Assembly (NCBI GenBank): GCA_963662155.1
Contig: OY759268.1
Span: 58,914,140-58,978,139 of the forward strand
DNA from: Lamellibrachia columna
Taxonomy: Eukaryota; Annelida; Polychaeta; Sabellida; Siboglinidae
DNA length: 64,000 bases
Direction: 5' to 3'
This document shows positions 1-13,000 of the stretch, piece after piece. Position 1 is the first letter of the stretch. Every line of letters begins with the position of its first letter. Under the pieces are notes generated by a model. It did not search any database, was not told the DNA's origin, and was given only the letters and a program-made list of their open reading frames with translations. The position numbers were made by a program, and so were the translations under genes.

Positions 1-2600
1 TCTACCTTGATACTCTAGTATCCAATGATGGAAATTGTCATAGACATCAAGAATACAATTGGAGTGGCGCGGAGAGCATCAAGAAAAAAAATTGGAAGTA
101 TAGAGGTATAATTACAAACACCAACTTATAATAACTGTCAAAACCAACGTTATACAATACTTCTCCATTGCTCTGAAACATGGAAACAACCACACAAACT
201 GAACAGAAAGCAGCAAGTTTCCAGACCAAACTTCTAAGCATCACAAGTAATGCATTAATTACCAACTAGGAAGTCCCTAAAAGAGCAAATGCAAAGTCAA
301 TCAAGTCAACAATGTTAAACAGAAGATGAATATATTTTTAAATGCCGACAACAACAACAATAAAGCCTGGTACTGAATATATTTAGACAAAAAGGAAACG
401 AGGACGTCCAATGGAAAAGTACCAACAAATCATCGCAAGACAGGCACAAAATAAAGACACATGACCTAGAAAGACTGGCTGTAGATAGCAATGGATGGCG
501 TTTGTTGCTGACGGCAGAGGGCGTGAATAAATACGTATGGCCGACGTAACCATCACTGCGCCTACTGCCACATCAATTGATGCAGCATAGAGCCATTCTA
601 AATGTGATCATATCAATAGTTTCACTTATTTTCCATGCATTATTGGAGCCTTAGTGTAGCCAGTACGAAGTAGAAACCATATTTGCTTAAAAAGTAGGGG
701 TAGGTTGGATGTTCGATTTTAGGAATCAAGTAACGAACAACGAAGTTCTACTTCGTTCTGGAATTGTCAACATATACTCATGAACAGCGAAAGGAAAACA
801 CCCTCCGTCACTCAACTTTCGTCAGCGCTAGCGGGTTTTTATCGTTGTTTTATAACGTGTTGGTTTACGGGTCGCCATTTTGATGTGCCGTTCTCGTTCG
901 CAATAAAATCACGTGAGACTAAAGAAACACAATGTGTCCACGGTGGCCTCGTATGCAACAAATAGACAGATGTTACGGTGATTTTTTTTCATAAAAACAG
1001 GACAGTTCGTCCAAAAGTGGAAAGCGGGGCCAATTGAGAAAAGAGAAAACGGTAATGTTAATAATAATTATTAATATTAACTTATATGGCGTGTATGTCT
1101 TCAGGAACCTGAGCTCAGAGGTGCAACAAAACAGAAACGTTAAGCATAATCGTAAACAGAGACGCGCAAAAGTCATTATCAGAACGAGGCACGTTTGCTT
1201 AAGTTAAGTTGTCATATGCGGCGAGCCCTTCATGATCTGTTGACATCAGTTGTACAATGACTGCACGCCAGGATATAGACTAAATTATGCATGTGTGTTG
1301 CATGTTTAGATAAAATAAAACATAATGCATTTGTCTACATCTAGAAATAGTTTGCTTCATTTCAGTATTCGTATTTAGAGTGGATGTAGAATGTTACTGT
1401 AGTTAGGACTAGTCTTAAAACGAATACCAACGCGACACGCTTCAACGTTGACTAGTTAATAACCAGAAGGAGCTACGATCATATATTTCTCAACATATAA
1501 CATAAATATCAACTTCTCAACATATAACACAAATATCAACATGTGAAAGCTTTCTCTGCCGTCCAACATGTGGAATGAACTCCCATCACCTGAAAATATG
1601 AACATATACTTTGAAGATAATTGTATTTCCACATTAAATCTTTGGCGATCCCTCGCTCGCATGATGAATGTTGTGCATCAAAGTTCGTGATGTCATGCTC
1701 AGAGATTCTGGTTTGTTTTGCCTCTGAATGCAGAGTTACTGAGTATTAGAATTACAGTTGGTATTATCCACCACAGGTTTCACGTTTGTGCAGAATAAAT
1801 GAACATATAATGGCATTAGTAAATATGGCCGTGTACACGTGTTTAGAAATACATTTATTGATATGCACTTTAATGAAAACACTTTGTCGTTTTATTCACA
1901 TAATACATTATATGTAAATATTGTTTTTAGCTGTCCCATGCCTATACCCGAATAACTTATAATTGCATGGACGTTTGCTCGATGTTGTGTTCGCTTCTCG
2001 TGCGATATGCAATACTACTAATTGCATACTATGACAAAAGTAGCAAGCTGCACTATGTTATTGATATTATATCAGCCGTGTATTTGAGTGAAAAACATTA
2101 CTCACCGTTGCGTTGATATTCCTTAAATGAGATCCGAAATCAGGAAGAGTTCGATCAATAACACCGCAAATGTCATTTGGAAATATGATGTTAAACTTAT
2201 ATCATAGACAAACCAGTAACGGGCAACCGGCCCAGTTCAATTGACGAATAGTACGCAGCAATATTGTGTTATATGAACAATTAATCAACCACTATTCAAT
2301 AAACCAATCGTTATCTTAGGGGATGTGCGTCGCGGATTCTCTTCCCTGCCACTTCCGTTCATTAATATGACAACAAATGATATAACTATCCACTTGTTCT
2401 AGTAATTCCTGTCGTCGTCTTGTTGAATTGTGTAAAGTGGTTTGTGCACACATCATTACATTAATCATCAGGCGTTAACACATCACACTATTTATACTTA
2501 CGATATGCAATTACATAACGATTCTACTGTAACCAGAAAGGCAATTTGGCACATGCATTGTATCCAAAGTACTGTTGCCACGTAAACATATATATTAACA
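1..2600. other. No gene recognised
   Basis: I see no reading frame longer than about 75 codons, no recognisable protein motif and no RNA gene in this AT-rich stretch. A two-copy 26-bp repetition (ctcaacatataac...aaatatcaac) lies near 1490-1545. It may be intergenic or intronic. Confidence 0.5.
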
Positions 2601-2611
2601 CAGAATAATCA

Positions 2612-3070
2612 CAACCTCCGCGCATGCGTGAACATTGAGTGTGGGGATAATAAGCGACGTTTCTATTAGCTAGATTACAAATACGTATTAGTGAGCACCA
2701 ACCTTCGCGCATGAGTGAACATGTATCTATCACCACTGCCACAACTTACATATACATTATCAGTGAGCACCAACCTTCGCGCATCAATGAACATGTATCT
2801 GTCACCACTGCCACAACTTACATCTACGTATTAGTGAGCACCAACCTTCGCGCATGAGTGAACATGTATATGTCACCACTGCCCCAACTTACATCTACGT
2901 ATTAGTGAGCACCAAACTTCGCGCATCAGTGAACATGTATATGTCACCACTGCCAGAACATACATCTACGTATTAGAGAGCTCCAACCTTCGCGCATTAG
3001 TGAACATGTATCTGTCACTACTGCCACAACTTACATAAACATATTAGTGACCACCAACCTTCGCCCATCA
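2612..3070. repeat. 71-bp tandem repeat, about 6.5 copies
   Basis: The phrase gtgagcaccaaccttcgcgc recurs at 2691, 2763, 2834, 2905, 2976 (mutated) and 3047, a spacing of 71-72 bp. A more diverged unit lies near 2612. Units differ by scattered substitutions. The array runs directly into the 47-bp array that follows, and no coding role is visible. Confidence 0.9.
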
Positions 3071-3570
3071 GGACGAGGTGGACTTTACAAGACCAGATGC
3101 AGTGTCAGCATTGTGTTGGACGAGGTGGACTGTACAAGACCTGGTGGAGTGTCAGCACTGTGTTGGACGAGGTGGACTGTACAAGACCTGATGGAGTGTC
3201 AGCACTGTTTTGGACGAGGTGGACTGTACAAGACCTGATGGAGTGTCAGCACTGTGTTGGACGAGGTGGACTGTACAAGACCTGATGGAGTGTCAGCACT
3301 GTGTTGGGTGAGGTGGACTGTACAAGACCTGATGGAGTGTCAGCACTGTGTTGGACGAGGTGGACTATGCAAGACCTGATGGAGTGTCAGCACTGTGTTG
3401 GACGAGGTGGACTGTACAAGACCGGATGGAGTGTCAGCACTGTGTTGGACGAGGTGGACTGTACAATACCTGATGGAATGTCAGCACTGTGTTGGACGAG
3501 GTGGATTGTACAAGACCTGATGGAGCGTCAGCCCGGTGCTGGACGAGGTGGACTGTATTGGATCTGAACT
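3071..3570. repeat. 47-bp tandem repeat, about 10.7 copies
   Basis: The unit contains ggacgaggtggactgtacaa and gtgtcagcactgtgttgg and recurs at 3071, 3118, 3165 and onward every 47 bp. Because 47 is not a multiple of 3, the reading frame rotates from unit to unit. The 60-90 codon plus-strand frames here are therefore artefacts of the repeat. Confidence 0.92.
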
Positions 3571-3699
3571 GTGATAAAATGCGGGCGAAGGGAACAGCCG
3601 GCTAAAGTGGACTACAAATGTAAATTTTTTTGCAGCCTACAATCTGGGAGATTTCCTTGTTTTTCGGAAGGACGGGAGTTATGTAGCACATCCCGGAGA

Positions 3700-3990
3700 C
3701 TCCCGGAAAATATACCATGGAATTACATGGTATACCATGATAGTTCGTAATATTACATGGTAAACCATGAGATTTCATGGTTTAGGATACCATGTTTTTC
3801 ATATATATTGCGTTTGGTAAATGTATGGTATAACATGGTTTACCAGTTTTAAAATGCCACGGTATTTTACCATGGCTTCCCTGTTTCAAAACACCATGGA
3901 TTACCATGGTATATCATGGCATTTTACCAAGGTTTACCATGGCTTACTTGTTTCCAAACACCATGGTAAGACATTTACCATGGTATATTT
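3700..3990. repeat. Clustered CCATGG / ACCATGGT palindromes
   Basis: Short words such as taccatgg, ccatggta and acatggtataccatg occur more than fifteen times in both orientations within 290 bp. The spacing is irregular, so this is a palindrome-dense region rather than a simple tandem array. It lies exactly between the 47-bp and 68-bp arrays. Confidence 0.75.
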
Positions 3991-4019
3991 TCTTAAAGGA
4001 TCCGGGAGGGTTGGCAGTC

Positions 4020-7000
4020 CTTCCCTAGTATTGGGTCTGGTCTCGGATGGGGGCCGACTTGAGTGTAGATTGTGCCTGTGTCCACTTCTTCACTAGTATT
4101 GGTTCTGGTCTCGGATGGGGGATGACTTGGGTGTAGATTGTGCCTGTGTCCACTTCTTCACTAGTATTGGGTCTGTTCTCGGATGGGGGATGACTTGGGT
4201 GTAGATTGTGCCTGTGTCCACTTCTTCACTAGTATTGGGTCTGGTCTCGGATGGGGGATGACTTGGGTGTAGATTGTGCCTGTGTCCACTTCTTCACTAG
4301 TATTGGTTCTGGTCTCGGATGGGGGCCGACTTGGGTGTAGATTGTGCCTGTGTCCACTTCTTCACTAGTATTGGGTCTGGTCTCGGATGGGGGATGACTT
4401 GGGCGTAGATTGTGCCTGTGTCCACTTCTTCACTAGTATTGGGTCTGGTCTCGGATGGGGGATGAATTGGGTGTAGATTGTGCCTGTGTCCACTTCTTCA
4501 CTGGTATTGGTTCTGGTCTCGGATGGGGGATGACTTGGGTGTAGACTGTGCCTGTGTCCACTTCTTCACTAGTATTGGGTCTGGTCTCGGATGGGGGATG
4601 ACTTGGGTGTAGATTGTGCCTGTGTCCACTTCTTCACTAGTATTGGGTCTGGTCTCGGATGGGGGATGACTTGGGTGTAGATTGTGCCTTTGTCCATTTC
4701 TTCACTAGTATTGGTTCTGGTCCCGGATTGGGGATGACTTGGGTGTAGATTGTGGCTGTGTCCACTTCTTCACTAGTATTGGTTCTGGTCTCGGATGGGG
4801 GCCGACTTGGGTGTAGATTGTGCCTGTGTCCACTTCTTCACTAGTATTGGTTCTGGTCTCGGATGGGGGATGACTTGGGTGTAGACTGTGCCTGTGTCCA
4901 CTTCTTCACTAGTATTGGTTCTGGTCTCGGATGGGGGCCGACTTGGGTGTATATTGTGCCTGTGTCCACTTCTTCACTAGTATTGGGTCTGGTCTCGGAT
5001 GGGGGATGACTTGGGTGTAGATTGTGCCTGTGTCCACTTCTTCACTAGTATTGGGTCTGGTCTCGGTTGGGGGATGAATTGGGTGTAGATTGTGCCTGTG
5101 TCCACTTCTTCACTAGTATTGGGTCTGGTCTCGGATGGGGGATGACTTGGGTGTAGATTGTGCCTGTGTCCACTTCTTCACTGGTATTGGTTCTGGTCTC
5201 GGATTGGGGATGACTTGGGTGTAGATTGTGCCTGTGTCCACTTCTTCACTAGTATTGGGTCTGGTCTCGGATGGGGGATGACTTGGGTGTAGATTGTGCC
5301 TGTGTCCACTTCTTCACTAGTATTGGGTCTGGTCTCGGATGGGGGATGACTTGGGTGTAGATTGTGCCTTTGTCCATTTCTTCACTAGTATTGGTTCTGG
5401 TCTCGGATTGGGGATGACTTGGGTGTAGATTGTGCCTGTGTCCACTTCTTCACTAGTATTGGTTCTGGTCTCGGATGGGGGCCGACTTGGGTGTAGGTTG
5501 TGCCTGTGTCCACTTCTTCACTAGTATTGGTTCTGGTCTCGGATGGGGGATGACTTGGGTGTAGACTGTGCCTGTGTCCACTTCTTCACTAGTATTGGTT
5601 CTGGTCTCGGATGGGGGCCGACTTGGGTGTATATTGTGCCTGTGTCCACTTCTTCACTAGTATTGGGTCTGGTCTCGGATGGGGGATGACTTGGGTGTAG
5701 ATTGTGCCTGTGTCCACTTCTTCACTAGTATTGGGTCTGGTCTCGGTTGGGGGATGACTTGGGTGTAGATTGTGCCTGTGTCCACTTCTTCACTGGTATT
5801 GGTTCTGGTCTCGGATGGGGGCCGACTTGGGTGTAGATTGTGCCTGTGTCCACTTCTTCACTAGTATTGGGTCTGGTCTCGGATGGGGGATGACTTGGGC
5901 GTAGATTGTGCCTGTGTCCACTTCTTCACTAGTATTGGGTCTGGTCTCGGATGGGGGATGAATTGGGTGTAGATTGTGCCTGTGTCCACTTCTTCACTGG
6001 TATTGGTTCTGGTCTCGGATGGGGGATGACTTGGGTGTAGACTGTGCCTGTGTCCACTTCTTCACTAGTATTGGTTCTGGTCTCGGATGGGGGATGACTT
6101 GGGTGTATATTGTGCCTGTGTCCACTTCTTCACTAGTATTGGGTCTGGTCTCGGATGGGGGATGACTTGGGTGTAGATTGTGCATGTGTCCACTTCTTCA
6201 CTAGTATTGGTTCTGGTCTCGGATGGGGGCCGACTTGGGTGTATATTGTGCCTGTGTCCACTTCTTCACTAGTATTGGGTCTGGTCTCGGATGGGGGATG
6301 ACTTGGGTGTAGATTGTGCCTGTGTCCACTTCTTCACTAGTATTGGGTCTGGTCTCGGTTGGGGGATGACTTGGGTGTAGATTGTGCCTGTGTCCACTTC
6401 TTCACTGGTATTGGTTCTGGTCTCGGATGGGGGATGGCTTGGGTGTAGACTGTGCCTGTGTCCACTTCTTCACTAGTATTGGTTCTGGTCTCGGATGGGG
6501 GATGACTTGGGTGTAGACTGTGCCTGTGTCCACTTCTTCACTAGTATTGGGTCTGGTCTCGGATGGGGGATGACTTGGGTGTAGACTGTGCCTGTGTCCA
6601 CTTCTTCACTAGTATTGGGTCTGGTCTCGGATGGGGGATGACTTGGGTGTAGATTGTGCCTGTGTCCACTTCTTCACTGGTATTGGTTCTGGTCTCGGAT
6701 GGGGGATGACTTGGGTGTAGACTGTGCCTGTGTCCACTTCTTCACTAGTATTGGTTCTGGTCTCTGATGGGGGATGACTTGGGTGTAGATTGTGCCTGTG
6801 TCCACTTCTTCACTTGTATTGGTTCTGGTCTCGGATGGGGGATGACTTGGGTGTATATTGTGCCTGTGTCCAATTCTTCACTAGTATTGGGTCTGGTCTC
6901 TGATGGGGGATGACTTGGGTGTAGATTGTGCCTGTGTCCACTTCTTCACTGGTATTGGTTCTGGTCTCGGATGGGGGATGACTTGGGTGTAGACTGTGCC

Positions 7001-10000
7001 TGTGTCCACTTCTTCACTAGTATTGGTTCTGGTCTCGGATGGGGGATGACTTGGGTGTAGACTGTGCCTGTGTCCACTTCTTCACTAGTATTGGTTCTGG
7101 TCTCGGATGGGGGCCGACTTGGGTGTATATTGTGCCTGTGTCCACTTCTTCACTAGTATTGGGTCTGGTCTCGGATGGGGGATGACTTGGGTGTAGATTG
7201 TGCCTGTGTCCACTTCTTCACTGGTATTGGTTCTGGTCTCGGATGGGGGATGACTTGGGTGTAGACTGTGCCTGTGTCCACTTCTTCACTAGTATTGGTT
7301 CTGGTCTCTGATGGGGGATGACTTGGGTGTAGATTGTGCCTGTGTCCACTTCTTCACTTGTATTGGTTCTGGTCTCGGATGGGGGATGACTTGGGTGTAT
7401 ATTGTGCCTGTGTCCACTTCTTCACTAGTATTGGGTCTGGTCTCTGATGGGGGATGACTTGGGTGTAGATTGTGCCTGTGTCCACTTCTTCACTGGTATT
7501 GGTTCTGGTCTCGGATGGGGGATGACTTGGGTGTAGACTGTGCCTGTGTACACTTCTTCACTAGTATTGGTTCTAGTCTCGGATGGGGGATGACTTGGGT
7601 GTACAATGTGCCTGTGTCCACTTCTTCACTAGTATTGGGTCTGGTCTCGGATGGGGGATGACTTGGGTGTAGACTGTGCCTGTGTCCACTTCTTCACTAG
7701 TATTGGGTCTGGTCTCGGATGGGGGATGAATTGGGTGTAGATTGTGCCTGTGTCCACTTCTTCACTGGTATTGGTTCTGGTCTCGGATGGGGGATGACTT
7801 GGGTGTAGACTGTGCCTGTGTCCACTTCTTCACTAGTATTGGTTCTGGTCTCGGATGGGGGATGACTTGGGTGTAGATTGTGCCTGTGTCCACTTCTTCA
7901 CTGGTATTGGTTCTGGTCTCGGATGGGGGATGACTTGGGTGTAGACTGTGCCTGTGTCCACTTCTTCACTAGTATTGGGTCTGGTCTCGGATGGGGGATG
8001 ACTTGGGTGTAGATTGTGCCTGTGTCCACTTCTTCACTAGTATTGGGTCTGGTCTCGGATGGGGGATGACTTGGGTGTAGATTGTGCCTTTGTCCATTTC
8101 TTCACTAGTATTGGTTCTGGTCTCGGATTGGGGATGACTTGGGTGTAGATTGTGCCTGTGTCCACTTCTTCACTAGTATTGGTTCTGGTCTCGGATGGGG
8201 GCCGACTTGGGTGTAGATTGTGCCTGTGTCCACTTCTTCACTAGTATTGGTTCTGGTCTCGGATGGGGGATGACTTGGGTGTAGACTGTGCCTGTGTCCA
8301 CTTCTTCACTAGTATTGGTTCTGGTCTCGGATGGGGGCCGACTTGGGTGTATATTGTGCCTGTGTCCACTTCTTCACTAGTATTGGGTCTGGTCTCGGAT
8401 GGGGGATGACTTGGGTGTAGATTGTGCCTGTGTCCACTTCTTCACTAGTATTGGGTCTGGTCTCGGTTGGGGGATGACTTGGGTGTAGATTGTGCCTGTG
8501 TCCACTTCTTCACTAGTATTGGGTCTGGTCTCGGATGGGGGATGATTTGGGTGTAGATTGTGCCTGTGTCCACTTCTTCACTGGTATTGGTTCTGGTCTC
8601 GGATTGGGGATGACTTGGGTGTAGATTGTGCCTGTGTCCACTTCTTCACTAGTATTGGGTCTGGTCTCGGATGGGGGATGACTTGGGTGTAGATTGTGCC
8701 TGTGTCCACTTCTTCACTAGTATTGGGTCTGGTCTCGGATGGGGGATGACTTGGGTGTAGATTGTGCCTGTGTCCACTTCTTCACTGGTATTGGTTCTGG
8801 TCTCGGATGGGGGATGACTTGGGTGTAGACTGTGCCTGTGTCCACTTCTTCACTAGTATTGGATCTGGTCTCTGATGGGGGATGACTTGGGTGTAGATTG
8901 TGCCTGTGTCCACTTCTTCACTTGTATTGGTTCTGGTCTCGGATGGGGGATGACTTGGGTGTATATTGTGCCTATGTCCACTTCTTCACTAGTATTGGGT
9001 CTGGTCTCTGATGGGGGATGACTTGGGTGTAGATTGTGCCTGTGTCCACTTCTTCACTGGTATTGGTTCTGGTCTCGGATGGGGGATGACTTGGGTGTAG
9101 ACTGTGCCTGTGTCCACTTCTTCACTAGTATTGGTTCTGGTCTCGGATGGGGGATGACTTGGGTGTAGACTGTGCCTGTGTCCACTTCTTCACTAGTATT
9201 GGGTCTGGTCTCGGATGGGGGATGACTTGGGTGTAGACTGTGCCTGTGTCCACTTCTTCACTAGTATTGGGTCTGGTCTCGGATGGGGGATGACTTGGGT
9301 GTAGATTGTGCCTGTGTCCACTTCTTCACTGGTATTGGTTCTGGTCTCGGATGGGGGATGACTTGGGTGTAGACTGTGCCTGTGTCCACTTCTTCACTAG
9401 TATTGGTTCTGGTCTCGGATGGGGGATGACTTGGGTGTAGACTGTGCCTGTGTCCACTTCTTCACTAGTATTGGGTCTGGTCTCGGATGGGGGATGACTT
9501 GGGTGTAGACTGTGCCTGTGTCCACTTCTTCACTGGTATTGGTTCTGGTCTCGGATGGGGGATGACTTGGGTGTAGACTGTGCCTGTGTACACTTCTTCA
9601 CTAGTATTGGTTCTAGTCTCGGATGGGGGATGACTTGGGTGTAGACTGTGCCTGTGTCCACTTCTTCACTAGTATTGGGTCTGGTCTCGGATGGGGGATG
9701 ACTTGGGTGTAGACTGTGCCTGTGTCCACTTCTTCACTAGTATTGGGTCTGGTCTCGGATGGGGGATGACTTGGGTGTAGATTGTGCCTGTGTCCACTTC
9801 TTCACTGGTATTGGTTCTGGTCTCGGATGGGGGATGACTTGGGTGTAGACTGTGCCTGTGTCCACTTCTTCACTAGTATTGGTTCTGGTCTCGGATGGGG
9901 GATGACTTGGGTGTAGATTGTGCCTGTGTCCACTTCTTCACTGGTATTGGTTCTGGTCTCGGATGGGGGATGACTTGGGTGTAGACTGTGCCTGTGCCAC

Positions 10001-13000
10001 TTCTTCACTAGTATTGGGTCTGGTCTCGGATGGGGGATGACTTGGGTGTAGATTGTGCCTGTGTCCACTTCTTCACTAGTATTGGGTCTGGTCTCGGATG
10101 GGGGATGACTTGGGTGTAGATTGTGCCTTTGTCCATTTCTTCACTAGTATTGGTTCTGGTCTCGGATTGGGGATGACTTGGGTGTAGATTGTGCCTGTGT
10201 CCACTTCTTCACTAGTATTGGTTCTGGTCTCGGATGGGGGCCGACTTGGGTGTAGATTGTGCCTGTGTCCACTTCTTCACTAGTATTGGTTCTGGTCTCG
10301 GACGGGGGATGACTTGGGTGTAGACTGTGCCTGTGTCCACTTCTTCACTAGTATTGGTTCTGGTCTCGGATGGGGGCCGACTTGGGTGTATATTGTGCCT
10401 GTGTCCACTTCTTCACTAGTATTGGGTCTGGTCTCGGATGGGGGATGACTTGGGTGTAGATTGTGCCTGTGTCCACTTCTTCACTAGTATTGGGTCTGGT
10501 CTCGGATGGGGGATGACTTGGGTGTAGATTGTGCCTGTGTCCACTTCTTCACTGGTATTGGTTCTGGTCTCGGATGGGGGATGACTTGGGTGTAGACTGT
10601 GCCTGTGTCCACTTCTTCACTAGTATTGGTTCTGGTCTCGGATGGGGGATGACTTGGGTGTAGACTGTGCCTGTGTCCACTTCTTCACTAGTATTGGTTC
10701 TGGTCTCGGATGGGGGCCGACTTGGGTGTATATTGTGCCTGTGTCCACTTCTTCACTAGTATTGGGTCTGGTCTCGGATGGGGGATGACTTGGGTGTAGA
10801 TTGTGCCTGTGTCCACTTCTTCACTAGTATTGGGTCTGGTCTCGGATGGGGGATGACTTGGGTGTAGATTGTGCCTGTGTCCACTTCTTCACTGGTATTG
10901 GTTCTGGTCTCGGATGGGGGATGACTTGGGTGTAGACTGTGCCTGTGTCCACTTCTTCACTAGTATTGGTTCTGGTCTCGGATGGGGGATGACTTGGGTG
11001 TAGATTGTGCCTGTGTCCACTTCTTCACTGGTATTGGTTCTGGTCTCGGATGGGGGATGACTTGGGTGTAGACTGTGCCTGTGTCCACTTCTTCACTAGT
11101 ATTGGGTCTGGTCTCGGATGGGGGATGACTTGGGTGTAGATTGTGCCTGTGTCCACTTCTTCACTAGTATTGGGTCTGGTCTCGGATGGGGGATGACTTG
11201 GGTGTAGATTGTGCCTTTGTCCATTTCTTCACTAGTATTGGTTCTGGTCTCGGATTGGGGATGACTTGGGTGTAGATTGTGCCTGTGTCCACTTCTTCAC
11301 TAGTATTGGTTCTGGTCTCGGATGGGGGCCGACTTGGGTGTAGATTGTGCCTGTGTCCACTTCTTCACTAGTATTGGTTCTGGTCTCGGATGGGGGATGA
11401 CTTGGGTGTAGACTGTGCCTGTGTCCACTTCTTCACTAGTATTGGTTCTGGTCTCGGATGGGGGCCGACTTGGGTGTATATTGTGCCTGTGTCCACTTCT
11501 TCACTAGTATTGGGTCTGGTCTCGGATGGGGGATGACTTGGGTGTAGATTGTGCCTGTGTCCACTTCTTCACTAGTATTGGGTCTGGTCTCGGTTGGGGG
11601 ATGACTTGGGTGTAGATTGTGCCTGTGTCCACTTCTTCACTAGTATTGGGTCTGGTCTCGGATGGGGGATGATTTGGGTGTAGATTGTGCCTGTGTCCAC
11701 TTCTTCACTGGTATTGGTTCTGGTCTCGGATTGGGGATGACTTGGGTGTAGGTTGTGCCTGTGTCCACTTCTTCACTAGTATTGGGTCTGGTCTCGGATG
11801 GGGGATGACTTGGGTGTAGATTGTGCCTGTGTCCACTTCTTCACTAGTATTGGGTCTGGTCTCGGATGGGGGATGACTTGGGTGTAGATTGTGCCTGTGT
11901 CCACTTCTTCACTGGTATTGGTTCTGGTCTCGGATGGGGGATGACTTGGGTGTAGATTGTGCCTGTGTCCACTTCTTCACTTGTATTGGTTCTGTTCTCG
12001 GATGGGGGATGACTTGGGTGTATATTGTGCCTATGTCCACTTCTTCACTAGTATTGGGTCTGGTCTCTGATGGGGGATGACTTGGGTGTAGATTGTGCCT
12101 GTGTCCTCTTCTTCACTGGTATTGGTTCTGGTCTCGGATGGGGGATGACTTGGGTGTAGACTGTGCCTGTGTCCACTTCTTCACTAGTATTGGTTCTGGT
12201 CTCGGATGGGGGATGACTTGGGTGTAGACTGTGCCTGTGTCCACTTCTTCACTAGTATTGGGTCTGGTCTCGGATGGGGGATGACTTGGGTGTAGACTGT
12301 GCCTGTGTCCACTTCTTCACTAGTATTGGGTCTGGTCTCGGATGGGGGATGACTTGGGTGTAGATTGTGCCTGTGTCCACTTCTTCACTGGTATTGGTTC
12401 TGGTCTCGGATGGGGGATGACTTGGGTGTAGACTGTGCCTGTGTCCACTTCTTCACTAGTATTGGTTCTGGTCTCGGATGGGGGATGACTTGGGTGTAGA
12501 CTGTGCCTGTGTCCACTTCTTCACTAGTATTGGGTCTGGTCTCGGATGGGGGATGACTTGGGTGTAGACTGTGCCTGTGTCCACTTCTTCACTGGTATTG
12601 GTTCTGGTCTCGGATGGGGGATGACTTGGGTGTAGACTGTGCCTGTGTACACTTCTTCACTAGTATTGGTTCTAGTCTCGGATGGGGGATGACTTGGGTG
12701 TAGACTGTGCCTGTGTCCACTTCTTCACTAGTATTGGGTCTGGTCTCGGATGGGGGATGACTTGGGTGTAGACTGTGCCTGTGTCCACTTCTTCACTAGT
12801 ATTGGGTCTGGTCTCGGATGGGGGATGACTTGGGTGTAGATTGTGCCTGTGTCCACTTCTTCACTAGTATTGGGTCTGGTCTCGGATGGGGGATGACTTG
12901 GGTGTAGATTGTGCCTGTGTCCACTTCTTCACTAGTATTGGGTCTGGTCTCGGATGGGGGATGACTTGGGTGTAGATTGTGCCTTTGTCCATTTCTTCAC

